A DNA stretch of 64,000 nt, from contig CANRZW010000004.1 in assembly GCA_947644545.1 (NCBI GenBank), positions 94,281 through 158,280 of the forward strand, given 5' to 3'. The translations under genes and the position numbers were made by a program. Positions 27,668 to 34,314 of the stretch are shown piece by piece; position 1 is the stretch's first letter, and every line of letters starts with the position of its first letter. The stretch comes from an uncultured Lachnospiraceae bacterium. GTDB taxonomy: Bacteria; Bacillota; Clostridia; Lachnospirales; Lachnospiraceae. The notes under the pieces were generated by a model. It saw only the letters and a list, made by a program, of their open reading frames with translations. It did no database searches and had not been told where the DNA came from.

Positions 27668-28144
27668 ATGGTGAAAGAGATCGGACATGTGTCTTTTAAG
27701 GTAAAAGACATGAAGGCGGCGCAGGACTTTTATGTAAAAGGAATGGGTTTTCATAAGTGTTTCGAGATCAAGAGACGGCCGGACGGGGAGGTGCCAACGG
27801 CCGAAGAGGTTGTGCAGGACAGCGGTTCCTATGACAGGGACAAGGTGTGGATCGTCTATATTCAGGCAGCCGAGCGACAGTTTATCGAGCTGTTCACGCT
27901 GGACGAAGGAGACGGGGAGACACGGGGCGAAGAGAACTGTGTGGGATATCTGCATCTGGCTCTGATCGTGGAGGATATTCATGCATTTCGGGAGGAGATC
28001 GTATCTCGTGGGGTGGAGATTGATATAGAGCCGAAGATGGGAATGGACGGCACATGGCAGATGTGGGTTCATGACCCGGACGGCAATAAGATCGAATGTA
28101 TGCAGTATACGGACAAGAGCGCGCAGCTGCGCTACAGCATTTAA
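27668..28144 (+). CDS. VOC superfamily protein (glyoxalase/dioxygenase fold)
   Basis: 158 residues, one vicinal-oxygen-chelate domain. It starts IGHVSFKVKDMKAAQDFYVKG with the first metal His (about residue 7); the second half has HLALIVEDIHAFREE, and the end WVHDPDGNKIECMQ carries the last metal Glu. Substrate cannot be read from sequence; glyoxalase I-like, epimerase or dioxygenase roles are possible. GGGGG ahead of the ATG. It is followed by an FMN hydroxy-acid oxidase, so a 2-oxo/2-hydroxy acid substrate is plausible. Confidence 0.78.
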   Translation: MVKEIGHVSFKVKDMKAAQDFYVKGMGFHKCFEIKRRPDGEVPTAEEVVQDSGSYDRDKVWIVYIQAAERQFIELFTLDEGDGETRGEENCVGYLHLALIVEDIHAFREEIVSRGVEIDIEPKMGMDGTWQMWVHDPDGNKIECMQYTDKSAQLRYSI

Positions 28145-28166
28145 AGTGGTTTGACATGTGGGGGAT

Positions 28167-28200
28167 CCCCTTTCTGTTTCCATGATGAAACGGGAAGGGG
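28167..28200 (+). other. Hairpin between VOC and hydroxy-acid oxidase genes
   Basis: CCCCTTTCTGTTTC pairs with GAAACGGGAAGGGG over CATGAT, with small mismatches. No T-tract follows. It may be a processing or partial stop structure. Confidence 0.45.
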
Positions 28201-28239
28201 ATTACGGGCGTTTTGGAGGACACAGAGGAGAAGAAGAGA

Positions 28240-29121
28240 ATGGATAGCAATCAGATAACAAGGGATTATTTCGACAGCCTTCTGTTGGAGACGAGATATA
28301 TGGAGGCAGTGGTTCCTTCTATTACTATGGAGCTGTATGGGGAACGGTTTTCGTCTCCGATTATGACGGCGGCGCTGTCCCATCTGAAGACGTTGTATCA
28401 GATGGAAGAGGAGCCGATGGTCGGGTATGCCAGGTGCGCCGCCAGGACCAACAGCGTTCACTGGATCGGGATGATGGAGGAAGAAGAAGTTGGCCAGGTG
28501 ATTGCGACAGGCGCCAGGACGATACGGGTCGTGAAGCCCTTTGCCGATGAGGATAAGATCATGAGACAGCTGTGCCACGCGGAAGAGAAGGGCGCTTTGG
28601 CGGTAGGCATGGATATCGACCATATTTTCGACCGGCATGGAAACCCGGATGTGGTCATGGGCGAGCAGATGGAGCCAAAGTCGATGCAGCAGATGAAAGC
28701 CTATGTACAGGCAACGCATCTTCCTTTTGTCGTGAAGGGGGTATTGAGTGTTCACGATGCGGTCAGGTGTGCGGAGGCAGGGGCAAGAGGCATCGTAGTC
28801 TCCCATCATGGCGGAAGGCTCCAGGATGCGGTGCCGCCATTGATGGCATTACCCGAGATCAGAAGGGAACTGGGGGCAGATATGCCGATCTTTGTGGACT
28901 GCGGTGTCTGTTCCGGCATGGACGCCTATAAGGCGCTGGCGCTGGGGGCTACCGCAGTCAGCGTAGGCAGACACCTGATCTCTTATTTGAAGGAAGGAAC
29001 GGACCGGGCCGCAGAGCGGATAGAGGAGATGAGCCGTGAGTTAAAAGGGATTATGGCAAGTACAGGCGTCAGGGATGTGAACAGTTTTGACGCGGCAGTT
29101 CTTCATCATGGAGGAATGTAA
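28240..29121 (+). CDS. FMN-dependent alpha-hydroxy-acid oxidase/dehydrogenase
   Basis: 293 residues, lactate-oxidase/glycolate-oxidase barrel. The active-site segment VSHHGGRLQDAVPPLMALPE (about 185-205) supplies His and Arg. The FMN phosphate loop is in VDCGVCSGMDAYKALALGATAVSVGR. It is shorter than typical (about 350-370), with a condensed N-terminal part, as seen in anaerobe homologues. ATG 28240 has GAGGAG nine bases upstream; a TTG at 28213 is in frame. It may oxidise a 2-hydroxy acid. In an anaerobe the electron acceptor is unlikely to be oxygen. Confidence 0.85.
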   Translation: MDSNQITRDYFDSLLLETRYMEAVVPSITMELYGERFSSPIMTAALSHLKTLYQMEEEPMVGYARCAARTNSVHWIGMMEEEEVGQVIATGARTIRVVKPFADEDKIMRQLCHAEEKGALAVGMDIDHIFDRHGNPDVVMGEQMEPKSMQQMKAYVQATHLPFVVKGVLSVHDAVRCAEAGARGIVVSHHGGRLQDAVPPLMALPEIRRELGADMPIFVDCGVCSGMDAYKALALGATAVSVGRHLISYLKEGTDRAAERIEEMSRELKGIMASTGVRDVNSFDAAVLHHGGM

Positions 29122-29138
29122 ATCTGCCAGATATCAGC

Positions 29139-29167
29139 TTGTCTTGTCTGGATTTATTTGGTATAAT
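29139..29167 (+). promoter_or_regulatory. Sigma-A promoter of the phosphofructokinase gene
   Basis: TTGTCT (29139-29144), exactly 17 bases, TATAAT (29162-29167). It is 67 bases upstream of the ATG at 29234. Confidence 0.75.
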
Positions 29168-29233
29168 CGTGTTGGTATCCGGTAAATACCGGATAGGAAC
29201 AGTGTTAAGAATACTATATAAAGGAGAGAGACA

Positions 29234-30460
29234 ATGAAAGGAAATATTGTTGTTGGTCAGTCTGGCGGCCCTACAGCCGTAATCAATTCTTCCGTAGCAG
29301 GTGTATATGCTGCAGCCAAGAAGCTGGGTGTGAAGAAGATCTATGGTATGGTTCACGGCATTGAGGGATTTCTGGAAGATAAGATGATCGATCTGGGTGA
29401 GTACCTGAATGATGAGACCGGTATCGAATTGTTAAAGAGAACTCCGTCCGCATTCCTGGGCTCCTGCCGTTTTAAGATGCCCAAGATCGAGGGACATGAA
29501 GATGTATATGAGAAGGTATTCGAGATCATGGAGAAGCATGACATCGAGTGTCTGTTCTATGCAGGTGGTAATGATTCCATGGATACGGTTAAGATGCTGT
29601 CTGATTATGCGGCAGCACACAATAAGCCGCAGAGATTCATGGGCGTTCCGAAGACCATCGATAACGATCTGCCGGTGACGGATCACTGCCCGGGTTATGG
29701 TTCCGCTGCGAAGTATATCGCAACTTCCGTGAAAGAGATCATTCGTGACAATGAGTCTTTCGGTGCGAAGAAACCTACCGTGTGTATCGTGGAGATCATG
29801 GGACGTAACGCAGGATGGCTGACTGCAGCAGCAGCTCTGGCGAAGGGTGATGACTGCCAGGGATGTGATGCGATCTACCTTCCGGAGAGAGTATTTGATA
29901 TCGATCAGTTTGTTGCCGACGTGAAAGAGCTGGCAGCTAAGAAGTCTTCCGTTGTAATCGCAGTGTCCGAGGGCGTTAAGGTTGCAGACGGCAGATATGT
30001 GTGCGAGATCGGCAGAGAAGTTGCAGTAGATGCATTTGGACACAAGCAGATGTCCGGTACAGCGGTTATGCTGGCAGATAAGATTGCTGCAGAGACAGGT
30101 CTTAAGACCCGTGCCATTGAGTTCTCTACATTGCAGAGAGCGGCTACCCATCTGGCATCCCTGACGGATATCAACGAGGCATTCCAGGTAGGCCATGACG
30201 CGGTTGTGGCAGCAGAGGAAGGCAAGACAGGCATGATGATCACACTGGACAGAAACGGTGATGATCCTTACCAGTGCGGCACAAGCGCATATGATATCCA
30301 TGCAATCGCTAACGTAGAGAGAAACGTTCCCGATGAGTGGATCACAGCAGACGGCAAAGGCCTGACAGAAGGTTATGAGAAGTATGCAAGACCGCTGATC
30401 ATGGGTGAACTGCAGCCTCTGTTCGTGAATGGTCTGCCGAGACATCTGGTACGCAAATAG
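29234..30460 (+). CDS. pfp: 6-phosphofructokinase, pyrophosphate-dependent type
   Basis: 408 residues. Motifs: GQSGGPTAVINSS at the N-terminus, GGNDSMDT (about 103-110) and PKTIDNDLPVTDHCPGYGSA (about 139-158). ATP enzymes have GGDGS and PGTIDND; Asp in place of the first Gly of GS and Lys in PKTIDND are the residues linked to PPi use. Hence it most likely makes fructose 1,6-bisphosphate from PPi, a reversible step that saves ATP. Strong codon bias and a good promoter suggest high expression. PPi use is inferred from the motifs. Confidence 0.9.
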   Translation: MKGNIVVGQSGGPTAVINSSVAGVYAAAKKLGVKKIYGMVHGIEGFLEDKMIDLGEYLNDETGIELLKRTPSAFLGSCRFKMPKIEGHEDVYEKVFEIMEKHDIECLFYAGGNDSMDTVKMLSDYAAAHNKPQRFMGVPKTIDNDLPVTDHCPGYGSAAKYIATSVKEIIRDNESFGAKKPTVCIVEIMGRNAGWLTAAAALAKGDDCQGCDAIYLPERVFDIDQFVADVKELAAKKSSVVIAVSEGVKVADGRYVCEIGREVAVDAFGHKQMSGTAVMLADKIAAETGLKTRAIEFSTLQRAATHLASLTDINEAFQVGHDAVVAAEEGKTGMMITLDRNGDDPYQCGTSAYDIHAIANVERNVPDEWITADGKGLTEGYEKYARPLIMGELQPLFVNGLPRHLVRK

Positions 30461-30497
30461 TCGGCGGGCGACGAAGAAAAAGAGATAGAGAATCAGG

Positions 30498-30538
30498 AAC
30501 CGGAATTACTGGGATGACACAGTGGTTCCGGTTTTTTT
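30498..30538 (+). terminator. Intrinsic terminator of pfp
   Basis: AACCGGAA (30498-30505) pairs perfectly with TTCCGGTT (30526-30533), with further inner pairing TACTG/CAGTG, followed by TTTTT. Confidence 0.88.
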
Positions 30539-30637
30539 CATCGGCGTAAACGGGATTTGTTATGACTGGTGGTGGAGCAGCCGGCAGGTATAAAAAGATT
30601 TTATCGGGACATTTTATTAGATAAATGCATACAAAAA

Positions 30638-30664
30638 TGCAACACTTGTATAAAAAGTGTTGCA
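30638..30664 (+). repeat. Left inverted repeat / recombinase core site
   Basis: Arms TGCAACACTT and AAGTGTTGCA form a perfect palindrome around the spacer GTATAAA. The match to the right copy extends two further bases inward (to 30666). Confidence 0.85.
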
Positions 30665-30819
30665 TTACTGACTTACATAATATATATCGGACTCATGCCA
30701 CAATAGTTTAGAGTATATTTTAAAATTGTGCCAAAAACTTTTTCTATGGTAAAATTCTGCTTTATTTCGGATATTGCGAGTTCGTGGAACGAATCCGGCA
30801 AACGAGCCTGCCCGTTTGC

Positions 30820-31401
30820 TCAAAGCTGTACGCTTAAGTATACCATATCCTTGTCCTCCTGTTCGATGCACAGATATTGTTTGGTAACACGGTAAGAGGA
30901 ATGGTTGTACAGTTCCATCAGAAGGGCCGGCTGTACGCCTTGTTTCCAGGCGTGGTATCCGAAGGTCTTGCGAAGGGAGTGGCAGCTGATGTGCTCTTCA
31001 AGGCCTGCATATTCGGCAGCTTCTTTAATGATGCGGAAAGCCTGGGAGCGGGAGAGGTGGTCTTCCGATTTCCTGCCGTTTGGGAACAGATATTGCTGTT
31101 TCGTTGCATACATTTCTTTTTCACGCAGAACATACAGTACGTCTGCTACGCAGTGATTGACTGCTACGCTGCGTTCCTTGCCGGTCTTCTGTTCTTTGAT
31201 ACTGATATGATCCTTGAAACAATTTCCTTTTTCATTAAAAACATCCCGCCACTGTAAACTTAACAGATCGCTGATCCTGAATGCGGTATTCAGTCCCAGG
31301 ATGATCATCGCATAATTGCGGCAGACGGGTTTTATCGACAGGTAATACTCTTTGAATTTTTTCAGCTTTTCTTCGCTTTTAATAGGGTATGTTGTACTCA
31401 T
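30820..31401 (-). CDS. FimB-type tyrosine recombinase
   Basis: 193 residues, nearly a bare catalytic domain like FimB/FimE (about 200). All catalytic positions are visible: Arg42 (TAFRISDLL), Lys72 (EQKTGKE), His141 and Arg144 (CHSLRK), His167 (LYNHSS) and nucleophile Tyr176 (TKQYL). Phage and conjugative-element integrases are about twice as long with an arm-binding domain, which is missing here. GAGAGGAG precedes the ATG. The gene lies wholly between the 27-bp inverted repeats; its upstream region abuts the right repeat, so its own promoter may overlap that site. Confidence 0.88.
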   Translation of the reverse strand: MSTTYPIKSEEKLKKFKEYYLSIKPVCRNYAMIILGLNTAFRISDLLSLQWRDVFNEKGNCFKDHISIKEQKTGKERSVAVNHCVADVLYVLREKEMYATKQQYLFPNGRKSEDHLSRSQAFRIIKEAAEYAGLEEHISCHSLRKTFGYHAWKQGVQPALLMELYNHSSYRVTKQYLCIEQEDKDMVYLSVQL

Positions 31402-31466
31402 GATGATTCTCCTCTCTGTTGGGTGATGTCCTCAGGTCTCCATTACTATACAATACCTGATTGCAA

Positions 31467-31493
31467 TGCAACACTTTTTATACAACTGTTGCA
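31467..31493 (-). repeat. Right inverted repeat / recombinase core site
   Basis: Arms TGCAACACTT and AACTGTTGCA around TTTATAC. One base (C at 31486) departs from the perfect palindrome seen in the left copy. Confidence 0.85.
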
Positions 31494-31589
31494 TCGGAAG
31501 AAGGATCCGGCAGAGATAAGCTTTTGCAGGATGGGGTCCGCAGGCCGGTGCGGAATAAGAGGATCGTGGGAGTATACGGGAGGTATGAT

Positions 31590-31868
31590 ATGTTAAGATT
31601 GACAGTGAGTACGGAAGAATACCTGATGATCGGTGATGACATCAAGATTGTTTTTCTGGGTGGCAGCAAGAATCATACCCGTGTGATGCTGGATATTCCG
31701 AGGGATATCAACGTGGTTCGCAGCAAAGTGATCGAAGCAGGCGTGGAAGGTGCGGAGGATCCGGAAAAGCTCTCCCACTATTATGCGGAACCGGAACTTG
31801 CGGAGAAATACAGAAAGAAAAAGAACGGCAGCAGGAAGCCTGCCGGTAATCAGGTGAAGGCTGTATAG
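31590..31868 (+). CDS. csrA: CsrA-like RNA-binding regulator, divergent
   Basis: 92 residues. The first 50 follow CsrA: MLRLTVSTEEYLMIGDDIKI, then RVMLDIPRDINVVRSKVIE, which keeps Leu4, the IGDDI turn and the C-terminal Arg of the RNA-binding pair. The usual Arg6 (LTRK) is Val here, so binding may be altered. A basic tail of about 40 residues is extra. CsrA in Bacillus represses flagellin translation, and this gene sits immediately before flagellin; no fliW is in the window. GGGAGG upstream sets the start. The frame stays open back to 31461 through the inverted repeat, but without family similarity. Confidence 0.8.
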   Translation: MLRLTVSTEEYLMIGDDIKIVFLGGSKNHTRVMLDIPRDINVVRSKVIEAGVEGAEDPEKLSHYYAEPELAEKYRKKKNGSRKPAGNQVKAV

Positions 31869-31901
31869 AAAGCACAGCTCGTCAAATAATCCGGATAATA
31901 G

Positions 31902-31933
31902 CTCGGAACTATCCTGGGGGTTTCGAGTTTATT
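31902..31933 (+). terminator. Weak terminator-like hairpin after csrA
   Basis: CTCGGAA (31902-31908) pairs with TTTCGAG (31921-31927, one G-U) and is followed by TTTATT. It may separate csrA from flagellin or let a fraction of polymerases through. Confidence 0.5.
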
Positions 31934-31941
31934 ATAAAAAG

Positions 31942-32037
31942 GATCTGTACGGCAAGGACAGGAATTGTACAGATCAAAAAATAAAATATGGAAAAGAACG
32001 GCCGCAAAGGGAATTGCGGCTGGTAAACACAAGGAGG
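31942..32037 (+). promoter_or_regulatory. Flagellin leader with candidate CsrA sites
   Basis: GATCTGTAC/GTACAGATC (31942-31950/31967-31975) forms a perfect 9-bp stem whose 16-base loop contains two AGGA motifs. A second stem, GCCGCA/TGCGGC (32001-32006/32015-32020), displays AAGGGAAT. The flagellin ribosome binding site AAGGAGG (32031-32037) is a further GGA. GGA in a hairpin loop plus a GGA at the Shine-Dalgarno is the layout of the CsrA sites in the B. subtilis hag leader. Binding here is inferred. Confidence 0.6.
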
Positions 32038-32043
32038 TAAATT

Positions 32044-33078
32044 ATGGTAGTACAACACAACATTACGGCAATGAACTCTAACAGAATGCTTGGTCTTACG
32101 ACAAGCGCACAGGCTAAGTCCACAGAGAAGTTATCTTCCGGTTACAAGATCAACCGCGCGGCAGACGATGCGGCAGGCTTATCCATATCCGAGAAGATGA
32201 GAAGACAGATCAGAGGACTGACACAGGCATCCGCTAACGCTCAGGACGGTATCTCCTGCGTACAGACAGCAGAAGGCGCGCTGAATGAAGTACAGGATAT
32301 GCTGCAGAGAATGAACGAGCTGGCAGTAAAGGGAGAGAACGGCACCCTGACATCTGTAGACCGCAGCTATATCCAGGCTGAGGTGAAGCAGCTGATGAGC
32401 GAGATCGACCGTGTGCAGAGCACGACCACATTCAATGAGCAGAAGCTGTTGGATGGCTCCTTCTCCAACAAGGGTCTTCAGGTTGGTGCGGAATCCGGTC
32501 AGCATATTGCTGTCAGCATCAAGAACATGAATACCAATGAGTTGATCGGTAATGCGATCGTGAAGGGAACGAAGTTCGGTACGAACCATGTGGAAAAAGA
32601 CGGAACGGATTTGGCTCTTAAGTATAAGGAGAGCATAGTAGACAAGGCAGATAATGAGTTAAAGGCTGATATGCTGGCGAAGTTCTACACATTTAACAAA
32701 GCAAATGCGGTAGATACATCGATCAAGAATGGCACAAGTGCGAATCTTAACACGACTACTGTGGCCAACAATACCTTAAAGGATGAGCCTACCGCGGCAG
32801 ACTTCGCGGCATTGAATGCATTTGCCAAGAGCGCGATCCAGGATGTATCCAAACAGCGTTCCGATCTTGGTGCGATCCAGAACAGACTTGAGCATACGAT
32901 CAGCAACCTGGATAACATTGTGGAGAACACCACTTCTGCAGAGTCTCAGATCCGTGATACGGATATCGCAACGGAGATGGTAAGATATGCGAACAACAAT
33001 ATCTTACAGCAGGCAGGTACATCCATGCTGTCCCAGGCGAACCAGAGCAACCAGCTGGCATTGTCCTTGCTTGGCTGA
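32044..33078 (+). CDS. fliC: Flagellin
   Basis: 344 residues. The conserved N-terminal D0/D1 (MVVQHNITAMNSNRMLGLTT, KLSSGYKINRAADDAAGLSI) and C-terminal D1/D0 (RDTDIATEMVRYANNNILQQ, ending ALSLLG) surround a short variable region, about residues 145-245. It is the filament subunit exported by the flagellar type III system. Strong AAGGAGG. It is followed by a terminator, so a single-gene transcript unless csrA reads through. The central surface domain is small, as in B. subtilis Hag. Confidence 0.96.
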   Translation: MVVQHNITAMNSNRMLGLTTSAQAKSTEKLSSGYKINRAADDAAGLSISEKMRRQIRGLTQASANAQDGISCVQTAEGALNEVQDMLQRMNELAVKGENGTLTSVDRSYIQAEVKQLMSEIDRVQSTTTFNEQKLLDGSFSNKGLQVGAESGQHIAVSIKNMNTNELIGNAIVKGTKFGTNHVEKDGTDLALKYKESIVDKADNELKADMLAKFYTFNKANAVDTSIKNGTSANLNTTTVANNTLKDEPTAADFAALNAFAKSAIQDVSKQRSDLGAIQNRLEHTISNLDNIVENTTSAESQIRDTDIATEMVRYANNNILQQAGTSMLSQANQSNQLALSLLG

Positions 33079-33106
33079 TAAGTTTTAGACAGTTATCTTT
33101 TTTTCA

Positions 33107-33134
33107 AAAGAGTGGTTTACAAAACCACTCTTTT
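33107..33134 (+). terminator. Flagellin terminator
   Basis: AAAAGAGTGGTTT pairs with AACCACTCTTTT over a short loop and ends in TTTTGTTG. Confidence 0.88.
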
Positions 33135-33163
33135 GTTGTATGATGATTTCGGAAAACGATTTC

Positions 33164-33179
33164 TGGAAAACCTTTTCCA
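33164..33179. promoter_or_regulatory. Palindromic operator before the MalR-like regulator
   Basis: TGGAAAACCTTTTCCA, a perfect 16-bp palindrome 33 bases before the start. An adjacent partial match GGAAAACGATTTC lies at 33151-33163. Probably an autoregulatory LacI-family site. Confidence 0.6.
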
Positions 33180-33212
33180 TAGAATGCACATTGTTTTCAG
33201 AATGGATGAAGC

Positions 33213-34202
33213 ATGGTATCGATCAAAGATGTGGCGAAACATGCGGGCGTAGCGATCTCCACGGTATCCAAGGTGCTGAATGACTACCCGAATGTCAGCG
33301 AAGAGACGAAGAAAAAAGTGAATCAGGCAGTGAAAGAACTGAATTTCGTGCCAAACTCGGTGGCGGCGGCGCTGTCATCGAAGCAGTCCGGGAGAGTGGC
33401 GATCCTTCTGAACTTAAGCAGCGCGTCACGGGCTGTGGATGAGATTAACATGCAGTACATGTCGGGTACGATCGGGCGGGCAGTGGAATTGAATTTGGAC
33501 GTCATCACCATCTTTTATTCCATGCTGCAGAATAAGAACCTTGAAGAGGTGATACGCTATTTACAGGTACAGAGTATTACGGGACTGATTATATTCGGGA
33601 TGTCAAAGGAAGATAAGGTACTGCATAAACTGATAGCGGCGCAGGTCTTTAAGATCGTGCTGGTGGATGCGCCGATCGTGAATGAGATGACATCCTCTGT
33701 CTGGATCGACCAGGCACAGGCGCAGTATGACGTGGCGAAGAAGACGGTGTTGGAGAATAAGAGAAAGAGTATTCTCTACCTGGCGGGGAAGAAGAACGGC
33801 TATGTGACGGAGGAGCGGCTTAAGGGCATCAGACACTTGGCAGAGGAGCTGGAGCTGCCGCTGCTGGTGCGAAACGGTGAGTTTTCCGAGCTGCAGGCAA
33901 GAAACCTCACTTTCCGATATGCGAAGAAGAAAGACGTGGTGGTCTGTGCTTCCGATCTGATGGCGATCGGGGCGATGAAGGCGCTGATCGAGATGGATAT
34001 CTTCCGGCCGGTGTGCGGGTTTGACGGTATTATGCTGATGGGCTATGCGGGTAAGCAGATGAACACCGTGCGGCAGAATTTCAAGAGGATTGCATCGGAG
34101 GCCGTGACGGAGTTAAAGCGGCTGATCGACGGCGGCACAGGGACACAGATCGTGCTGGACTATGAGCTGGTTCGTATGAAGTATCTGGATATCATATGTT
34201 GA
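33213..34202 (+). CDS. LacI-family regulator, probably of glycogen/maltodextrin use
   Basis: 329 residues. HTH: VSIKDVAKHAGVAISTVSKV; hinge region VPNSVAAALSSKQSGRVAIL; then a diverged effector domain ending VLDYELVRMKYLDI. Glycogen phosphorylase follows 112 bases downstream on the same strand, so the effector is likely a maltose- or glucose-type sugar. This is context only. No clear ribosome binding site stronger than GGATGAAG is present. A palindrome upstream suggests autoregulation. Confidence 0.88.
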   Translation: MVSIKDVAKHAGVAISTVSKVLNDYPNVSEETKKKVNQAVKELNFVPNSVAAALSSKQSGRVAILLNLSSASRAVDEINMQYMSGTIGRAVELNLDVITIFYSMLQNKNLEEVIRYLQVQSITGLIIFGMSKEDKVLHKLIAAQVFKIVLVDAPIVNEMTSSVWIDQAQAQYDVAKKTVLENKRKSILYLAGKKNGYVTEERLKGIRHLAEELELPLLVRNGEFSELQARNLTFRYAKKKDVVVCASDLMAIGAMKALIEMDIFRPVCGFDGIMLMGYAGKQMNTVRQNFKRIASEAVTELKRLIDGGTGTQIVLDYELVRMKYLDIIC

Positions 34203-34314
34203 GAATATCCGCAGCACAGCACGGTAATCTGACAATTGAAAGCACTATCATTTATCATAAAGAATACAAATACAGGAATAACATTAACAACACAAGCAAA
34301 CAGGAGGTAGGATC

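Larger units (their letters stand above)
30461..30819. other. Gene-free stretch holding a terminator and the left end of the inverted-repeat element
   Basis: It contains the pfp terminator (30498-30538) and the left 27-bp repeat (30638-30664). Inside the element lies a 155-base AT-rich stretch with a leftward promoter candidate: complement of TGCCAA at 30729-30734 as -35 (TTGGCA), 18 bases, complement of AGTTTA at 30705-30710 as -10 (TAAACT). A GCAAACG/CGTTTGC hairpin lies near 30798-30819, just past the recombinase stop. Confidence 0.55.
30638..31493. mobile_element. Candidate self-contained invertible element with tyrosine recombinase
   Basis: An 856-bp unit bounded by two 27-bp sites in inverted orientation (30638-30664 and 31467-31493) that differ at one base. 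Each site has 10-bp arms (TGCAACACTT / AAGTGTTGCA) around a 7-bp spacer, GTATAAA on the left and TTTATAC (its complement) on the right. This is the architecture of tyrosine-recombinase core sites; opposite spacers would give inversion, not excision. The only gene inside is the recombinase. Inversion would turn the internal leftward promoter candidate towards csrA-flagellin. A transposon-like role is the alternative. Confidence 0.68.

Noticed and set aside
30728..30734. TGGCAC (leftward), possible sigma-54 -24 element
   Set aside because: The matching -12 TTGC is missing at the required distance.
31461..31589. Extension of CsrA through the right inverted repeat
   Set aside because: It would begin at a TTG without ribosome binding site; GGGAGG and the family start are at 31590.
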